This document shows, one piece after another, positions 30,259 to 41,194 of a stretch of DNA of 64,000 nucleotides. Position 1 is the stretch's first letter. Each line of letters starts with the position of its first letter. Source of the DNA: Symsagittifera roscoffensis (taxonomy: Eukaryota > Xenacoelomorpha > Acoela > Convolutidae); contig NC_087068.1 of the NCBI RefSeq assembly GCF_963678635.1, positions 57,645,896 through 57,709,895 of the forward strand, in the 5' to 3' direction. The notes beneath the pieces are model-generated. The model searched no databases and was not told where the DNA came from. It worked only from the letters and a program-made list of their open reading frames with translations. The position numbers and the translations under genes were made by a program.

Positions 30259-33200
30259 TCAATGTTCCATCTCCTCCTCCTGCGACATTGATTCCACACT
30301 TTCAGTCTCTGTGTCTTGCAACACGTCGGTAGCTATGTTGACGCTGTTGGAAGCAGTCCTCCAACACTTCTGCTCTTACAACAAGGTAGAGGATCAACAT
30401 TAGATTCTCTGTTTCGGCAGAAGCTGTTGTGGAGGCACAACGTCACGTTTCTCTCAAGTCTTCCTTCAACAACCCTTCTTTCTCCCATCCCTCACATTCA
30501 CTTGTCCTAGAAGTTCTCTTCACTGCCATGGTTACTGCTTTCCAATGAGTTACAAAAGCTCGCTTGAAAGCTCCTGCTCCAATGTCCAGCTGATACGCAC
30601 TGTACACTCTGCTGTTCGTCGACATATGCTTCTTTGCATACTCGTACAACCTTGCAGTCACGTTGGCTCTAAACCTTGGCATCAGTCGTCTTCTGGCCTA
30701 TATTTTTTTCCATCGGAATCTTCAAGGTTTTGCAAATTGTCTCAAAAATATCTAAATCTTTTAGACAATCCAATTCCTGTAACTGTTCTTTCGTCGGCGC
30801 CTCCTGTCTGTTGTTCTCTTTTACATGAGCTTTTAACCATCTTATCGCCATCATAACTCCTACTATCGCTATCGTTATGGGCTGTGATGAATCTGGTAAA
30901 CCCATGGAGAGCAGCTATCCACAGTCCCAGATCAACACCAGATTACTACGCCCGGGGTACCACCATGTTTGTAGCAAGCAATGGCAGGGGAACTCATCAT
31001 GTGTTGACATGATGCTCCTCCAATTACGTTTTTCCGAAGCTTCCAATAGTGGTTCTACTTCCATCATCACTCGGTGGACTTCATCATTCTCATCTACTGC
31101 ATTGTAATCCGTGACCGTTGATCCTTTCTGCTTTTGGCTTTCAAAGTGTCTGAAGTTCCCACTGGCTTATCCCATGAACTTCTTTCCCAGTATCGATTCT
31201 AATTCCTCCTTGGTTCACTCCGGAACCGCTGAAAACATCTTGCGCAGTAACTCGTAAGATTTTTCTGACTTTCTCGCTAGTCTTACAAATTTTGGCTCTG
31301 AGAAGGCACTGGGTATCTGCTCTTGCACATTGGATCTAAAGTTCATCCCACTAAAAATCTCGCTCCCTCGGTCTTCGATAAGTTTCACTCTGTCGGATGT
31401 TCATTTCCGCCTCGATCGCTTCTCTCCACTTTCCAATATACTTCTCTCGGTTTGCAACATTCCCGGAAACACTTCTACACTGATGGTCGAAACAATCTCA
31501 TGCTTTTGTTCCAGATTCAAATCTGACTCCAGAGAACCAAACATGCTGTAGAATCCTAGTGCAGTCACTAGATTCACCTCAGTTTCTCCATGGTAATCTG
31601 CAATCAGTTCGGTTTCTGTTTTCGCCTTCATCACAGTGTTCCCAAACAATATCGTCAATTGCTTGTGTTGTTTCTTCAGGGTCTTTACGCAATCCATACC
31701 TCCACAGATGTGACCTTCCAGTCCACATACTTCTGTCAAACAGCTACCAGGTTTGACCCAGTCCTCTGGTCCCCAGCCAGGCAACTCCACTTTGTCCTCT
31801 CCGGTGCTCTTAGAGGCTGTCGTCGTCAAATTATAGATGATGTTCTGGTCACGCAAGTTACAGTCTGAGTTCAGTTCCCTCTGCATGTCTTGTGCCGCAC
31901 GCAATATCGAATTGGCGTTAGGACTCGGGCACCATGATGGTTTCATTAGTTCCCACACTACCATCAAACTCGTTCTCAGCAACTCGTCCTAGAATTCCAA
32001 TCCAAACTCCACTCGATTGTCGGATTTTGGCACTGAAGGTGCAATCACCTTGTCCTCCAAGACTAGTCCCAGCTTGGTCTGCTGATTAGTAGCGCTTCTT
32101 ATCGTTACAATTCTTGACGTCCAGAATCTTGGCAACACTGCTTGCTCGTAATCAAAGAATCAATCGCGTATATCTTCGTTTAGTAAAGAGTTGTAAGACA
32201 TCCCTATGATTCCGGATACGTAATTGTATGACTTCTTCCTGATCGGTCCACTATTTTCACTGGACCTCGGCAGTGCTCCCATTCGAGAGCCTCAGTTTCA
32301 TGTTTGAGAACCTCCTTATTTCGTCTATTTTCTTCATCGGTTCTAGTTCCACGGGTTCTTTCATATTCACTCGCATTGGTTTGCACTGATATATGTCTAA
32401 AAGTGCTAGCAAGAGCAAGGCTTTTGCTCGTTCATCGCCTTCTCTTAGCATCTTGACACAAGTGTTCTGACAAATGCTGGCACTGAAATTTGTTCTATCA
32501 TAAAACGAACGAAAAATAGAGCGTCTCTCCGCATCGCGCACGCTACTGCTGATCCTTCTTGGGTCATCAGATCCCTCACACTCGTCATTAGGAACACTTT
32601 TTCTCACTTCGATCTTTTCATTTCTTACGAAACGTATTCCCCGCGAGTCAGTCCAAGTATGCACTGAGCGAACCTCAGTTGTAACTCTGTTCTCACATAG
32701 GGTATTGCTATCAGAGCGTGTATCTTCGGCGTGGTTCTCATTTCTTCTTCAAAGTATCGTAACACTACCGCTCTCCATGGAAGGCTCACCAACTGCTCGA
32801 TCGTTTTCGCCTGCATTTCAGATACAGGAGTCAGGGTGGTGCCTTGAATCAATGTCTCCAAATAACCTTCCATGGCCTTTTTGTCTTCCAGAGCCATAAA
32901 GTATCCTCTGGCCGAATTTCTGTACTCTAACATCTCCATGTATCCACCGGCGGGTTCATCAATCGATACAGTTTCCGACACTGTCAGTCGGTTATATTCC
33001 ACTGGGACTAGCTGTCCTACGACGCTTCCCTTTCCGTGATTCATGGGAGACGATTTGAAGTCTTTCAGAGTACTCTCTCCACATTGGCTGAGCATCTCCA
33101 TTTCTAACGTCGCTCCAGTCAGAGTGCGGTCAATCGCTACGTCAGTCAACATCCTGTCTGTGCCAGGAAAACGATCATCACCCTGTCCCAAGTCCATAGC

Positions 33201-36119
33201 TTCTTCGACGCGTTTTCTTTTAGCTGAGTTGACGGCTTTCATCGAGATCTCGGAATCCACCTTTGTCTTCCCCGTTTTCTTCAATGTCACCTTGCTGCCC
33301 AGTTTCATCTTCGGTTCATTAATTCTGTTAATCACCATTTTCGATCGCATCGTTCCCTTCCGGGTTCTTGACAGATATACTACTTCTCCTTTGTCTTCTT
33401 GCGGCGTCATCTTGAGAGGAGAGTTTGCCTCACTTTCGTCAGTGGCCGAGTCAATTAACAGCCTGCTCAATCTCCCTTCACACTCGTCGAATTTGTCAAG
33501 GACTTCCCGCAATAGTGGTCGGTTGAGACCTAGTTACAAAGTAGACTGGGTTCCGTAGCTCTGAACTACTGACCAGACCTCTTCCATGAAGGCAACTCTG
33601 TCCATTCGGCATCCCGACCTATTTTCATGGTCTTTATGATGCACCTCCCACTCTTCTTCGGGCAAAGTTCTCAAAAAAGGTACTCTGACAAGGCCTTCTA
33701 TCCTTCTTCTCCTTGGTCATTCCATCAAGAGTTTCTGTTCGGCATTCTTAGAATTGCTCGGTGAGCTGCTCTCCGGCAAGTTCCGGTTCACTCCCATGAA
33801 GGTCGACGGGGGTTCCAGCGTGGAAGTTCACTCGTCTGCATGCTCAGTCGTCACTTCCAACGTGTCCGTGCCGTTTTCAAAATCGATGAGGAAATTGAAG
33901 TCCAGGCTGGATATCCCTCCTGTCGAAGCCTTATCGTCTTCTTTCTCGGCTTGTTCGGGATCCTGTTGCATGGGTTCTTCCGATCAACGGCTTCCTCCCT
34001 GCCCATCATCTCGTCTCGGATTTTTTCCTGAACTTGAGAGCCCTTGCTCTTCACCCCATCAGGAAATTTTGGTATAACTAGTCTGTCAGCGGACTGATTT
34101 TCCTCCTCTCCATGAACTACTTTGACTTCTTCATGTCCGAAGGGTGCTAGCATGGTTCTAGTCTGTAGGGCTCCTCCCACCGTTAACCCTGGTTTTACAC
34201 TTGTTAAGATCAGGGAGGCTTCTGGTAAGTCAGCCTTGCCTCTCATAATCATAGGCGCTAGATCCGGTTTCGCCCATTCCTCGTCAAACCTCCCAGGCTT
34301 CGGAGTCGCTGCATTGCTCATTCGTCTTCTCGTTGCTTCATCCGTGTAATCAAACTGCGTATACTGCAGCACTGCGACGTTTCTGCCAATGAAACACGGA
34401 TTCATCATTTCAGAGAGTTTCGCCATCGTCCTTTCGTTAATCTCAAAGGCTCCCATCCAAGGGGTTTGCACTGCCGAGACTGCTCCGAGCAGCATCCTCC
34501 TTATCAGAGGGAATTCATGGATTTCCTCCGGCAGTTTCTTGTAATCACCCCAGCCTTTCGTCTCTTCTCTCACCTTATGGTACGCGACGATTTGATGAGG
34601 AACTCTCGTGATCTCGCCATTTGTTTTATCATGCGGCCTTAAGTTTCAGAGCTTTGGGAACACCTCGATGTGTCCTCTATCCTCTTCTCCCATACAATCA
34701 CGGAAGTGATCGTCAAAGTTAATGACCGTCATCTCTGGCTCCGATATCTTGCAAACAATAATTATTCGCTCATGAGCTCTTGCAGTACATGCTGCTCACA
34801 CCCATTCAGCGCACTTCTGTCCAATGCTGATATGAGGTTCAGGTGCAGCACCGACCTCCTGTATGCTTCCACCTTAATATCAGGGAACGCAAACGTGACT
34901 GCAGGTTCATATATGACCGTCATGAACTCCGTGGCTCCTCTGATCAATGCTAAGGGATCGATCCTCATAGCTAAGCTCAGATCAGTTAGCAGGGGCATGC
35001 CCGCAACATGACGTCGCACGTCTTCCTCCATCTGAATCGTTTCAACCTCTCCTGTTCCAAAGCGATTCTGCTGCAGGAGGTACTGGATACGAGTATGTCG
35101 CAAATCTCTTATCTTGTTCCAGGAATCCGTGGATCGCTTCACGTCGAGTTTCCTCACGTTCTCTCTCATCTGCTCCGGGTAGCGTGTCAAATTCATCAAT
35201 CCTCCCAAGTTTCCATGCGTTATCGCAAACAACGTTAGAAGTCCTTCTAATCGCAAATTCTGCACTACTTCGTTGAGCATTATCGCTGGTCCTTTCACAA
35301 AGTTCTCTGCTCCAATAGTCACGAACAGGGCTAGTAATTCAACGATCGATAGTTCTACGATTACTTGAAGGAATTCTTTTATCAGATATCGAGAAAGTGA
35401 AGGGTATCTTTTCGCCAAGAAGGACGCAGTCCATCCGGCTCCTGGCCCTTCCAACATGCTGTCAGTCCGGTCAAAGCCTTCTTCTCCCTTCACATTCTGT
35501 GTCCAGAAAGCTTCCAGCGTCACTTGGCACACTCTGTTTACGAACTCGGCTGATTTCTCTTCAGCGTTTTCGGCCAGGTTTACTTCTTTCACTAAGTAGG
35601 CATGGATTTTCCTGATCATCACTGGGCCTCGCTCGAAACCATCCGCGCCCAATGCTGCTATCCGAGGGGTCAAGTACAGCCACTTGTTAGCCTCTGCTTT
35701 CGTTCTCAAAACCATCGCTTCCAAGTGAGCTCTGGTCTCCTTGGAGTTCTTCCTTCTCTCACCTTCCTCTTTTGTTTCCATTCCTCGGAACAATAACTCG
35801 TTTGACATCGCCACGATCACTCTATTCCTGGCTTCAATTTGAGCTCTCGGCTGAAGTTGGATAGTTCCAACCCCAGTACCTCGTCTAACACTAGCATGTG
35901 TAGTGAATGCTCCTTAAATCCTCGCATCGCATTTGAGATGTCAGACCACACCGCAGGTAATTCAGCCCTGAGTGGCCTCAGATTCTCCATCTCTATTCCA
36001 TGGTTTGGGGCAGAAATGATTACATCATATTTCCCTTCCGAGAGCAAAGCCACCATTGCATACACGAACTTCAGTCCATCCGGGAGATATGCATATCCCG
36101 GAGACAGTGCAAACACGGC
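30259..36119 (-). pseudogene. ORF2 copy 2 (minus strand), the longest copy, 5' cut
   Basis: Fragments run from 36116 (FALSPGYAYLPDGLKFVY, matching the 4660-2621 frame) through 35820-34762, 34573-33851, 33512-32625, 32664-32257, 31982-31401 and 30905-30443. The Glu-rich end and stop lie at about 30259. It contains about 0.9 kb (roughly 33130-34060) absent from the left copy, with a basic stretch (RKPRKKTIRLRQEGY) and a Ser/Asp/Glu-rich part. It therefore defines the longer ancestral ORF. Many frameshifts and stops make it inactive. The SGNH part is not present because homology ends at 36119, just before the N gap. Confidence 0.7.
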
Positions 36120-36153
36120 AGTAGTAGATGTTGGAGTTGATCAGGGGGGGGGG

Positions 36154-36176
36154 NNNNNNNNNNNNNNNNNNNNNNN
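36154..36176. other. Assembly gap (23 Ns)
   Basis: Ns follow a run of 12 G bases (36142-36153 less flanking), itself preceded by about 20 bases with no match in the other copies. The orientation of the retrotransposon copies flips across the gap, so linkage and distance here are uncertain. Confidence 0.95.
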
Positions 36177-37319
36177 TAGGGATCGCGTACAATCCTTTCC
36201 TGAGTGAAGACATACGCGATTGTTTCTTCGATTATGAGCAGGCGGTGTTGCTAAGATTCTGGACGTCCAGAATTGTAACGATTAAGAGCGTTAACAATAC
36301 ACAGGCCAAATTGGGACTGGTCTTGGAAGAAGAGGTGACTGCACCTTCAGTACCAAAATCCGACAAAAGAGTGGAGTTTGGGTTGGGATTCTCAGATGAA
36401 TTACTGAGAACGAGCTTGATGGCAGTGTGGGAATTGATGAGGCCATCATGGTGTCCTAGTCCCAACGCTGACTCAATATTACGGGCAACACAAGACGTAC
36501 AGAGGGAACTGAATGCAGACTGTAACCTGCGTGACCTCAACATCATATATAATGTGATGATAACGGCCTCTAAGAGCAACGGAGAAGATAAAGTGGAGTT
36601 GCCTGGCTGGGGACCAGAAGACTGGGTCAAACCTGGTAGCTGTCTGGCGGAAGTCTGTGGACTGGAGGGTCACGTTTGTGGAGGTCTGGACTGTGTGAAG
36701 ACCCTGGAGAAACAACACAAGCAATTGACGGTATTGTTTGGAAACGTAGCGATGAAAGCTAGAACAGAAACGGAACTGATAGCAGATTGCCATGGAGGAA
36801 CCGATGTGAATCTAGTGACTGCACTAGGATTCTACAGCATGTTTGGTTCATTAGAGTCACTATTGAATCTGGAACAGAAACATGAGATGGTCACAGCCAT
36901 CAGCGTAGAAGTATTCCCAGGAGTTCTGCAGACTGAGCAGAAATACATAGGAAAATGGAGGGAAGCAATCGAGACGGAAATGAACATCAGACACAGCGAG
37001 ACTTATTGTAGACCATCAGGAGCACGATATTTGGTGGGTTCAACATTGGCTCCAATGTGCAAGGGCAGATACCCTGTACATTTCGTAGCTGTGGACGTGA
37101 AGAGTACAAGAACGATTGTGGATCAAGCCTTCTCAGTGCCGAAGTGTGTGAGACTGGCGAGAATGTCCGAGAAGTCATACGAGTTGCTATGTAAGATGTT
37201 CTCAGCAGTTCCAGAGAGAACCGAAGAAGAATTGGAGTCAATATTAGGAAAGAAGTTCATGGGATATGTGTGCGGGAACTTCAGTGACTTCGAGAGACAG
37301 AAACAGAGAGGATCAACTG
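36177..37319 (+). pseudogene. ORF2 copy 3 (plus strand), truncated by a deletion
   Basis: Reads GIAYNPFLSEDIRDCFFDYE and stays open to 37317. It then runs directly into LTR sequence, reading nonsense to a stop at 37495. From 36281 to 37319 it is almost identical to 38470-39508 (one mismatch noted near 36484). The junction retains TG shared by both parents, so about 1.8 kb (39507-41305 of the later copy) was lost through 2-bp microhomology or by assembly error. Confidence 0.72.
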
Positions 37320-38131
37320 GACAAAACGTGAAGGCTGAGGGATTCGGGAATTGCTCATTTTTAACTTTTCGAAGTGATTACGTAACATTTCTGAGAAACG
37401 TCAGAAACGGCCATTTTGGCAGAAAAGCTAGAAAACAACACAACAACATTAGTTGCGCGGACGATAAGTACAAAAATTGTGAGAAAAAACAATAGCAGAT
37501 TGCAGGAATAGCAGTGAACACTCCGAGTTGCAACTATTGTGTCGCTACAATAGTTGCAAGGCCGTTGCAGACAACGGTGAAGGGTGGAGGACAGCCTTCC
37601 GGATTAAGAAAAAATCAAGATTAACGAGCTTGATTCAGTGGATTCAAGAATCCGGAAGGGTTTCGGGACTGAAACTTTTAGCCTGTTATATAGACTTTTA
37701 GCTTCTTGTCATGTCCTGATTTGAATTTAATTAACAACTAGATTCATTTTGATAAGGATGAGAAGCTAGGAGTTGGGGGGAAAGGGTTGAACCATCTTTG
37801 ATGGAGATGATGATTTTTATCTACTGAACAAAAACAATAATAATATAATAAATAGTATTAGCCCTGTTTTTAGGAGTGACCTCGTGGTCTGGGGATACTG
37901 AGACCCAGCCATGAGCTCATTATTTCTGCATGTAATCTAGTTAATTTGAGTGTTTTGACCGAAGCCGAAAGCAGTAACGTTTTTGTCGACCCGATGATAG
38001 AAAAGACCACCGAAAGTACTTGCTTTGGCAGAGACGGTGAAAAGCATGTAGAGCTGTGTTTACACGCTAGCCTGTCGTTTTAGAACCTAGCTTTATTTTC
38101 CGTCGAAATGTACTTCCGGGCGAATGTTACA
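37318..38131 (+). mobile_element. 5'-truncated LTR of copy 3, mosaic
   Basis: Corresponds to the LTR from about its base 112 onward, ending TGTTACA at 38125-38131. The first part (to about 38010) matches the LTR at 41306-42650. From about 38020 it matches the LTR at 29157-29267 instead, and continues beyond the LTR end into the same flank as that copy. Confidence 0.68.
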
Positions 38132-38466
38132 GTCAGTCAAAACTAACCTTTCCCGATTTGTCTAATCGTTCAAATAACGCCGCTAATCCATTAAAACCAT
38201 CAATCTTCCAGGTCAGATATCCTTTTTCAGACCGATAAAATTTCGATTGCGAAACTGCATTTTTGTACATTCTGGTCGAATGTCACATACTCCCCGGACA
38301 GCCCGGTCAATGTCCTCATTGAGTCTCGTAGTCTTCATCGAAATGGTACAGTGCCGTCGACCAGAATTTACAAAATGCTTAAAGTCACTTTTGTCCACGT
38401 CATATCGACTCACTGCAGAATATAAATGGCATCATACTACACCGCTATAGCCTTCCAAATTCTTTG
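38132..38466 (-). mobile_element. Duplicate of the minus-strand LTR fragment and 3' UTR start
   Basis: I see no difference from 29268-29602: LTR fragment, polypurine tract and about 180 bases of 3' UTR on the minus strand. It ends after CCAAATTCTTT and is joined abruptly to plus-strand ORF2 sequence at about 38467. Confidence 0.75.
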
Positions 38467-40383
38467 AAGATTAAGAGCGTTAACAATACACAGGCCAAAT
38501 TGGGACTGGTCTTGGAAGAAGAGGTGACTGCACCTTCAGTACCAAAATCCGACAAAAGAGTGGAGTTTGGGTTGGGATTCTCAGATGAATTACTGAGAAC
38601 GAGCTTGATGGCAGTGTGGGAATTGATGAGGCCATCATGGTGTCCTAGTCCCAACGCTGACTCAATATTACGGGCGACACAAGACGTACAGAGGGAACTG
38701 AATGCAGACTGTAACCTGCGTGACCTCAACATCATATATAATGTGATGATAACGGCCTCTAAGAGCAACGGAGAAGATAAAGTGGAGTTGCCTGGCTGGG
38801 GACCAGAAGACTGGGTCAAACCTGGTAGCTGTCTGGCGGAAGTCTGTGGACTGGAGGGTCACGTTTGTGGAGGTCTGGACTGTGTGAAGACCCTGGAGAA
38901 ACAACACAAGCAATTGACGGTATTGTTTGGAAACGTAGCGATGAAAGCTAGAACAGAAACGGAACTGATAGCAGATTGCCATGGAGGAACCGATGTGAAT
39001 CTAGTGACTGCACTAGGATTCTACAGCATGTTTGGTTCATTAGAGTCACTATTGAATCTGGAACAGAAACATGAGATGGTCACAGCCATCAGCGTAGAAG
39101 TATTCCCAGGAGTTCTGCAGACTGAGCAGAAATACATAGGAAAATGGAGGGAAGCAATCGAGACGGAAATGAACATCAGACACAGCGAGACTTATTGTAG
39201 ACCATCAGGAGCACGATATTTGGTGGGTTCAACATTGGCTCCAATGTGCAAGGGCAGATACCCTGTACATTTCGTAGCTGTGGACGTGAAGAGTACAAGA
39301 ACGATTGTGGATCAAGCCTTCTCAGTGCCGAAGTGTGTGAGACTGGCGAGAATGTCCGAGAAGTCATACGAGTTGCTATGTAAGATGTTCTCAGCAGTTC
39401 CAGAGAGAACCGAAGAAGAATTGGAGTCAATATTAGGAAAGAAGTTCATGGGATATGTGTGCGGGAACTTCAGTGACTTCGAGAGACAGAAACAGAGAGG
39501 ATCAACTGTCACAGATTACAATGCAGTAGATGAGAATGATGAAGTCCACCGAGTGATGATGGAAGTGGAACCATTACTGGAAGCTTCGGGAAAACGTGAT
39601 TGGAGGAGCATCATGTTGACGCATGACGAGTTTCCTTGCCACTGCTTGCTGCAGACCTGGTGGTATCCCAAGCGTAGTAATCTGATGTTGATCTGGGACT
39701 CTGGAGAGCTGCTCTCCATGGGTTTACCAGAATCATCACAGCCCGTAACAATAGTGATAGTGGGAGTTATGATGGCGATACGATGGCTGGAAGCTCATGT
39801 GAGAGAAAATAATAGACAGGAGGCACCAACGAGAGAACAGTTGCGGAAGTTAGATTGTCTAAAAGATTTAGATCTTTTTGAGACAATGTGCAAAGTTCTA
39901 AACATTCCGATGGAAGTGAAGAATATATGGGCAAGAAAACGATTGATGCCATGGTTCAGAGCTAACATGACTGCATGGTTGTACGAGTATGCGAAAAAGC
40001 ATATGTCGAAGCATGGCAGAGTGTACAGTGAATATCAGCTGGACATTGGAGCAGGAGCTTTCAAGCGAGCTCTCGTGACTCATCGGAATGCAGTGACCAC
40101 CGCAGTGAAAAGAATTTCCAGGACGAGTGAACGTAGTGGAAAGGAGAGAGCAGAGATGCTGAAAGAAGATTTGGAGAGAAGCGTGACGTTGTGTCTCCAC
40201 AACAGCTTCTGCAGGAACAGAGAATCTAACGTGGAACTCCTACCTTGCTGCAAACAGAGGGTAGAAGAGCAGAAGTGTTGGAGGACGGCTTCCAGCAGCG
40301 TCAGGATAGCTAACGACGTATTACAAGATACGGAAACTGAGAGTGCAGAGTCAGTATCACAGGAGGAAGAAATGGAGCACTGA
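38467..40383 (+). CDS. ORF2 C-terminal 639 residues, open reading frame (copy 4)
   Basis: The longest unbroken piece of the ORF2 C-terminus, open from 38464 to the stop at 40381-40383. It starts abruptly at IKSVNNTQAKLGLVLEEE because of the 5' junction, so the first codons are not a real start. Features in order: a Cys-rich stretch (SCLAEVCGLEGHVCGGLDC, about residues 122-140), a conserved core (STLAPMCKGRYPVHFVAVDV, about 258-277) and CHCLLQTWWYPKRSN. A short hydrophobic run follows (VTIVIVGVMMAIRWL, about 420-434), then basic helices and an acidic end (ESVSQEEEMEH). No known domain. It is continuous while the three other copies are broken, so this is the youngest copy. Confidence 0.65.
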   Translation, partial: KIKSVNNTQAKLGLVLEEEVTAPSVPKSDKRVEFGLGFSDELLRTSLMAVWELMRPSWCPSPNADSILRATQDVQRELNADCNLRDLNIIYNVMITASKSNGEDKVELPGWGPEDWVKPGSCLAEVCGLEGHVCGGLDCVKTLEKQHKQLTVLFGNVAMKARTETELIADCHGGTDVNLVTALGFYSMFGSLESLLNLEQKHEMVTAISVEVFPGVLQTEQKYIGKWREAIETEMNIRHSETYCRPSGARYLVGSTLAPMCKGRYPVHFVAVDVKSTRTIVDQAFSVPKCVRLARMSEKSYELLCKMFSAVPERTEEELESILGKKFMGYVCGNFSDFERQKQRGSTVTDYNAVDENDEVHRVMMEVEPLLEASGKRDWRSIMLTHDEFPCHCLLQTWWYPKRSNLMLIWDSGELLSMGLPESSQPVTIVIVGVMMAIRWLEAHVRENNRQEAPTREQLRKLDCLKDLDLFETMCKVLNIPMEVKNIWARKRLMPWFRANMTAWLYEYAKKHMSKHGRVYSEYQLDIGAGAFKRALVTHRNAVTTAVKRISRTSERSGKERAEMLKEDLERSVTLCLHNSFCRNRESNVELLPCCKQRVEEQKCWRTASSSVRIANDVLQDTETESAESVSQEEEMEH

Positions 40384-41194
40384 CGAATGACTGAAAAGCA
40401 AGATGAGAAAAGAGACGAAAATTAGAAGAATTTAGAAGTTTTAGAACTTCTAAACGACGAAAAAAGAAGAGAACAAAGGAGTAATGAAGGAAAAGTTAAA
40501 ACTCAGAATTGTTTTATGTGTGTGAAAAACTCAAGTGAGAAACCAAGCAACCAAGTTGTAATTGAAAACTGAAACATTTAGTTGAGTTTTGAAATTATTG
40601 CATTTATAAAATTGCATTTTGATTTTAGTTGAGTGGCTTTAGAGACACTCACTTACTATTTATTTAGAAAGGCTTAAGTGAAGGAGTATATTTAAATATT
40701 CCAGCCTGCTTTTAATCAGCTAGGAGAACTGATCACTTTGTGGTGACATGGGAGGCTTGAGTAATCTCTCGAAGAGGGAGATTGTATCATTGTTCTTTCT
40801 AACCACAGAATTTCTTAGTTTTAGTATTCAGGACAATAACAAGCAAGATTTCCGAAGGGAGAAGCATAGTAGGAAAATTTTAGCTTGTTGGTTGGCAGGA
40901 CTGTCCTGCAAGCCAACACCTTTTAAATCTAAGAGAAAAGTTTTAATCGGGACATTGACACTGGAAGTCAGAAAATATGTTTTATCTTAGGTCATTTCCT
41001 CGATGTGCAGATTGATGAAAGAATTTGAAGGCTATAGTGATGTAGTATGATGCCATTTATATTCTGCAGTGAGTCGATGTGACGTAGATAAAAGTAATTT
41101 CGTGCATTTTGTAAATTCTGTTCGATGACACTGTATCTATTCTACGAACATTGCGTGATTCAATGAGGACATTGACCGGACTGTCCGGGGAGTA
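40384..41194 (+). mobile_element. 3' UTR and polypurine tract of copy 4
   Basis: Same landmarks as the other 3' UTRs: the TTAGAACTTCTAAACGACGA region, the GGCAGGACTGTCCTGCAAGCC hairpin near 40893-40913, and CTGTCCGGGGAGTA at 41181-41194 directly before the LTR. Confidence 0.62.

Noticed and set aside
36128-37495. 455-codon frame running through the N gap
   Set aside because: The part before 36177 is read through Ns and the part after 37319 is LTR nonsense; only 36177-37319 is ORF2.
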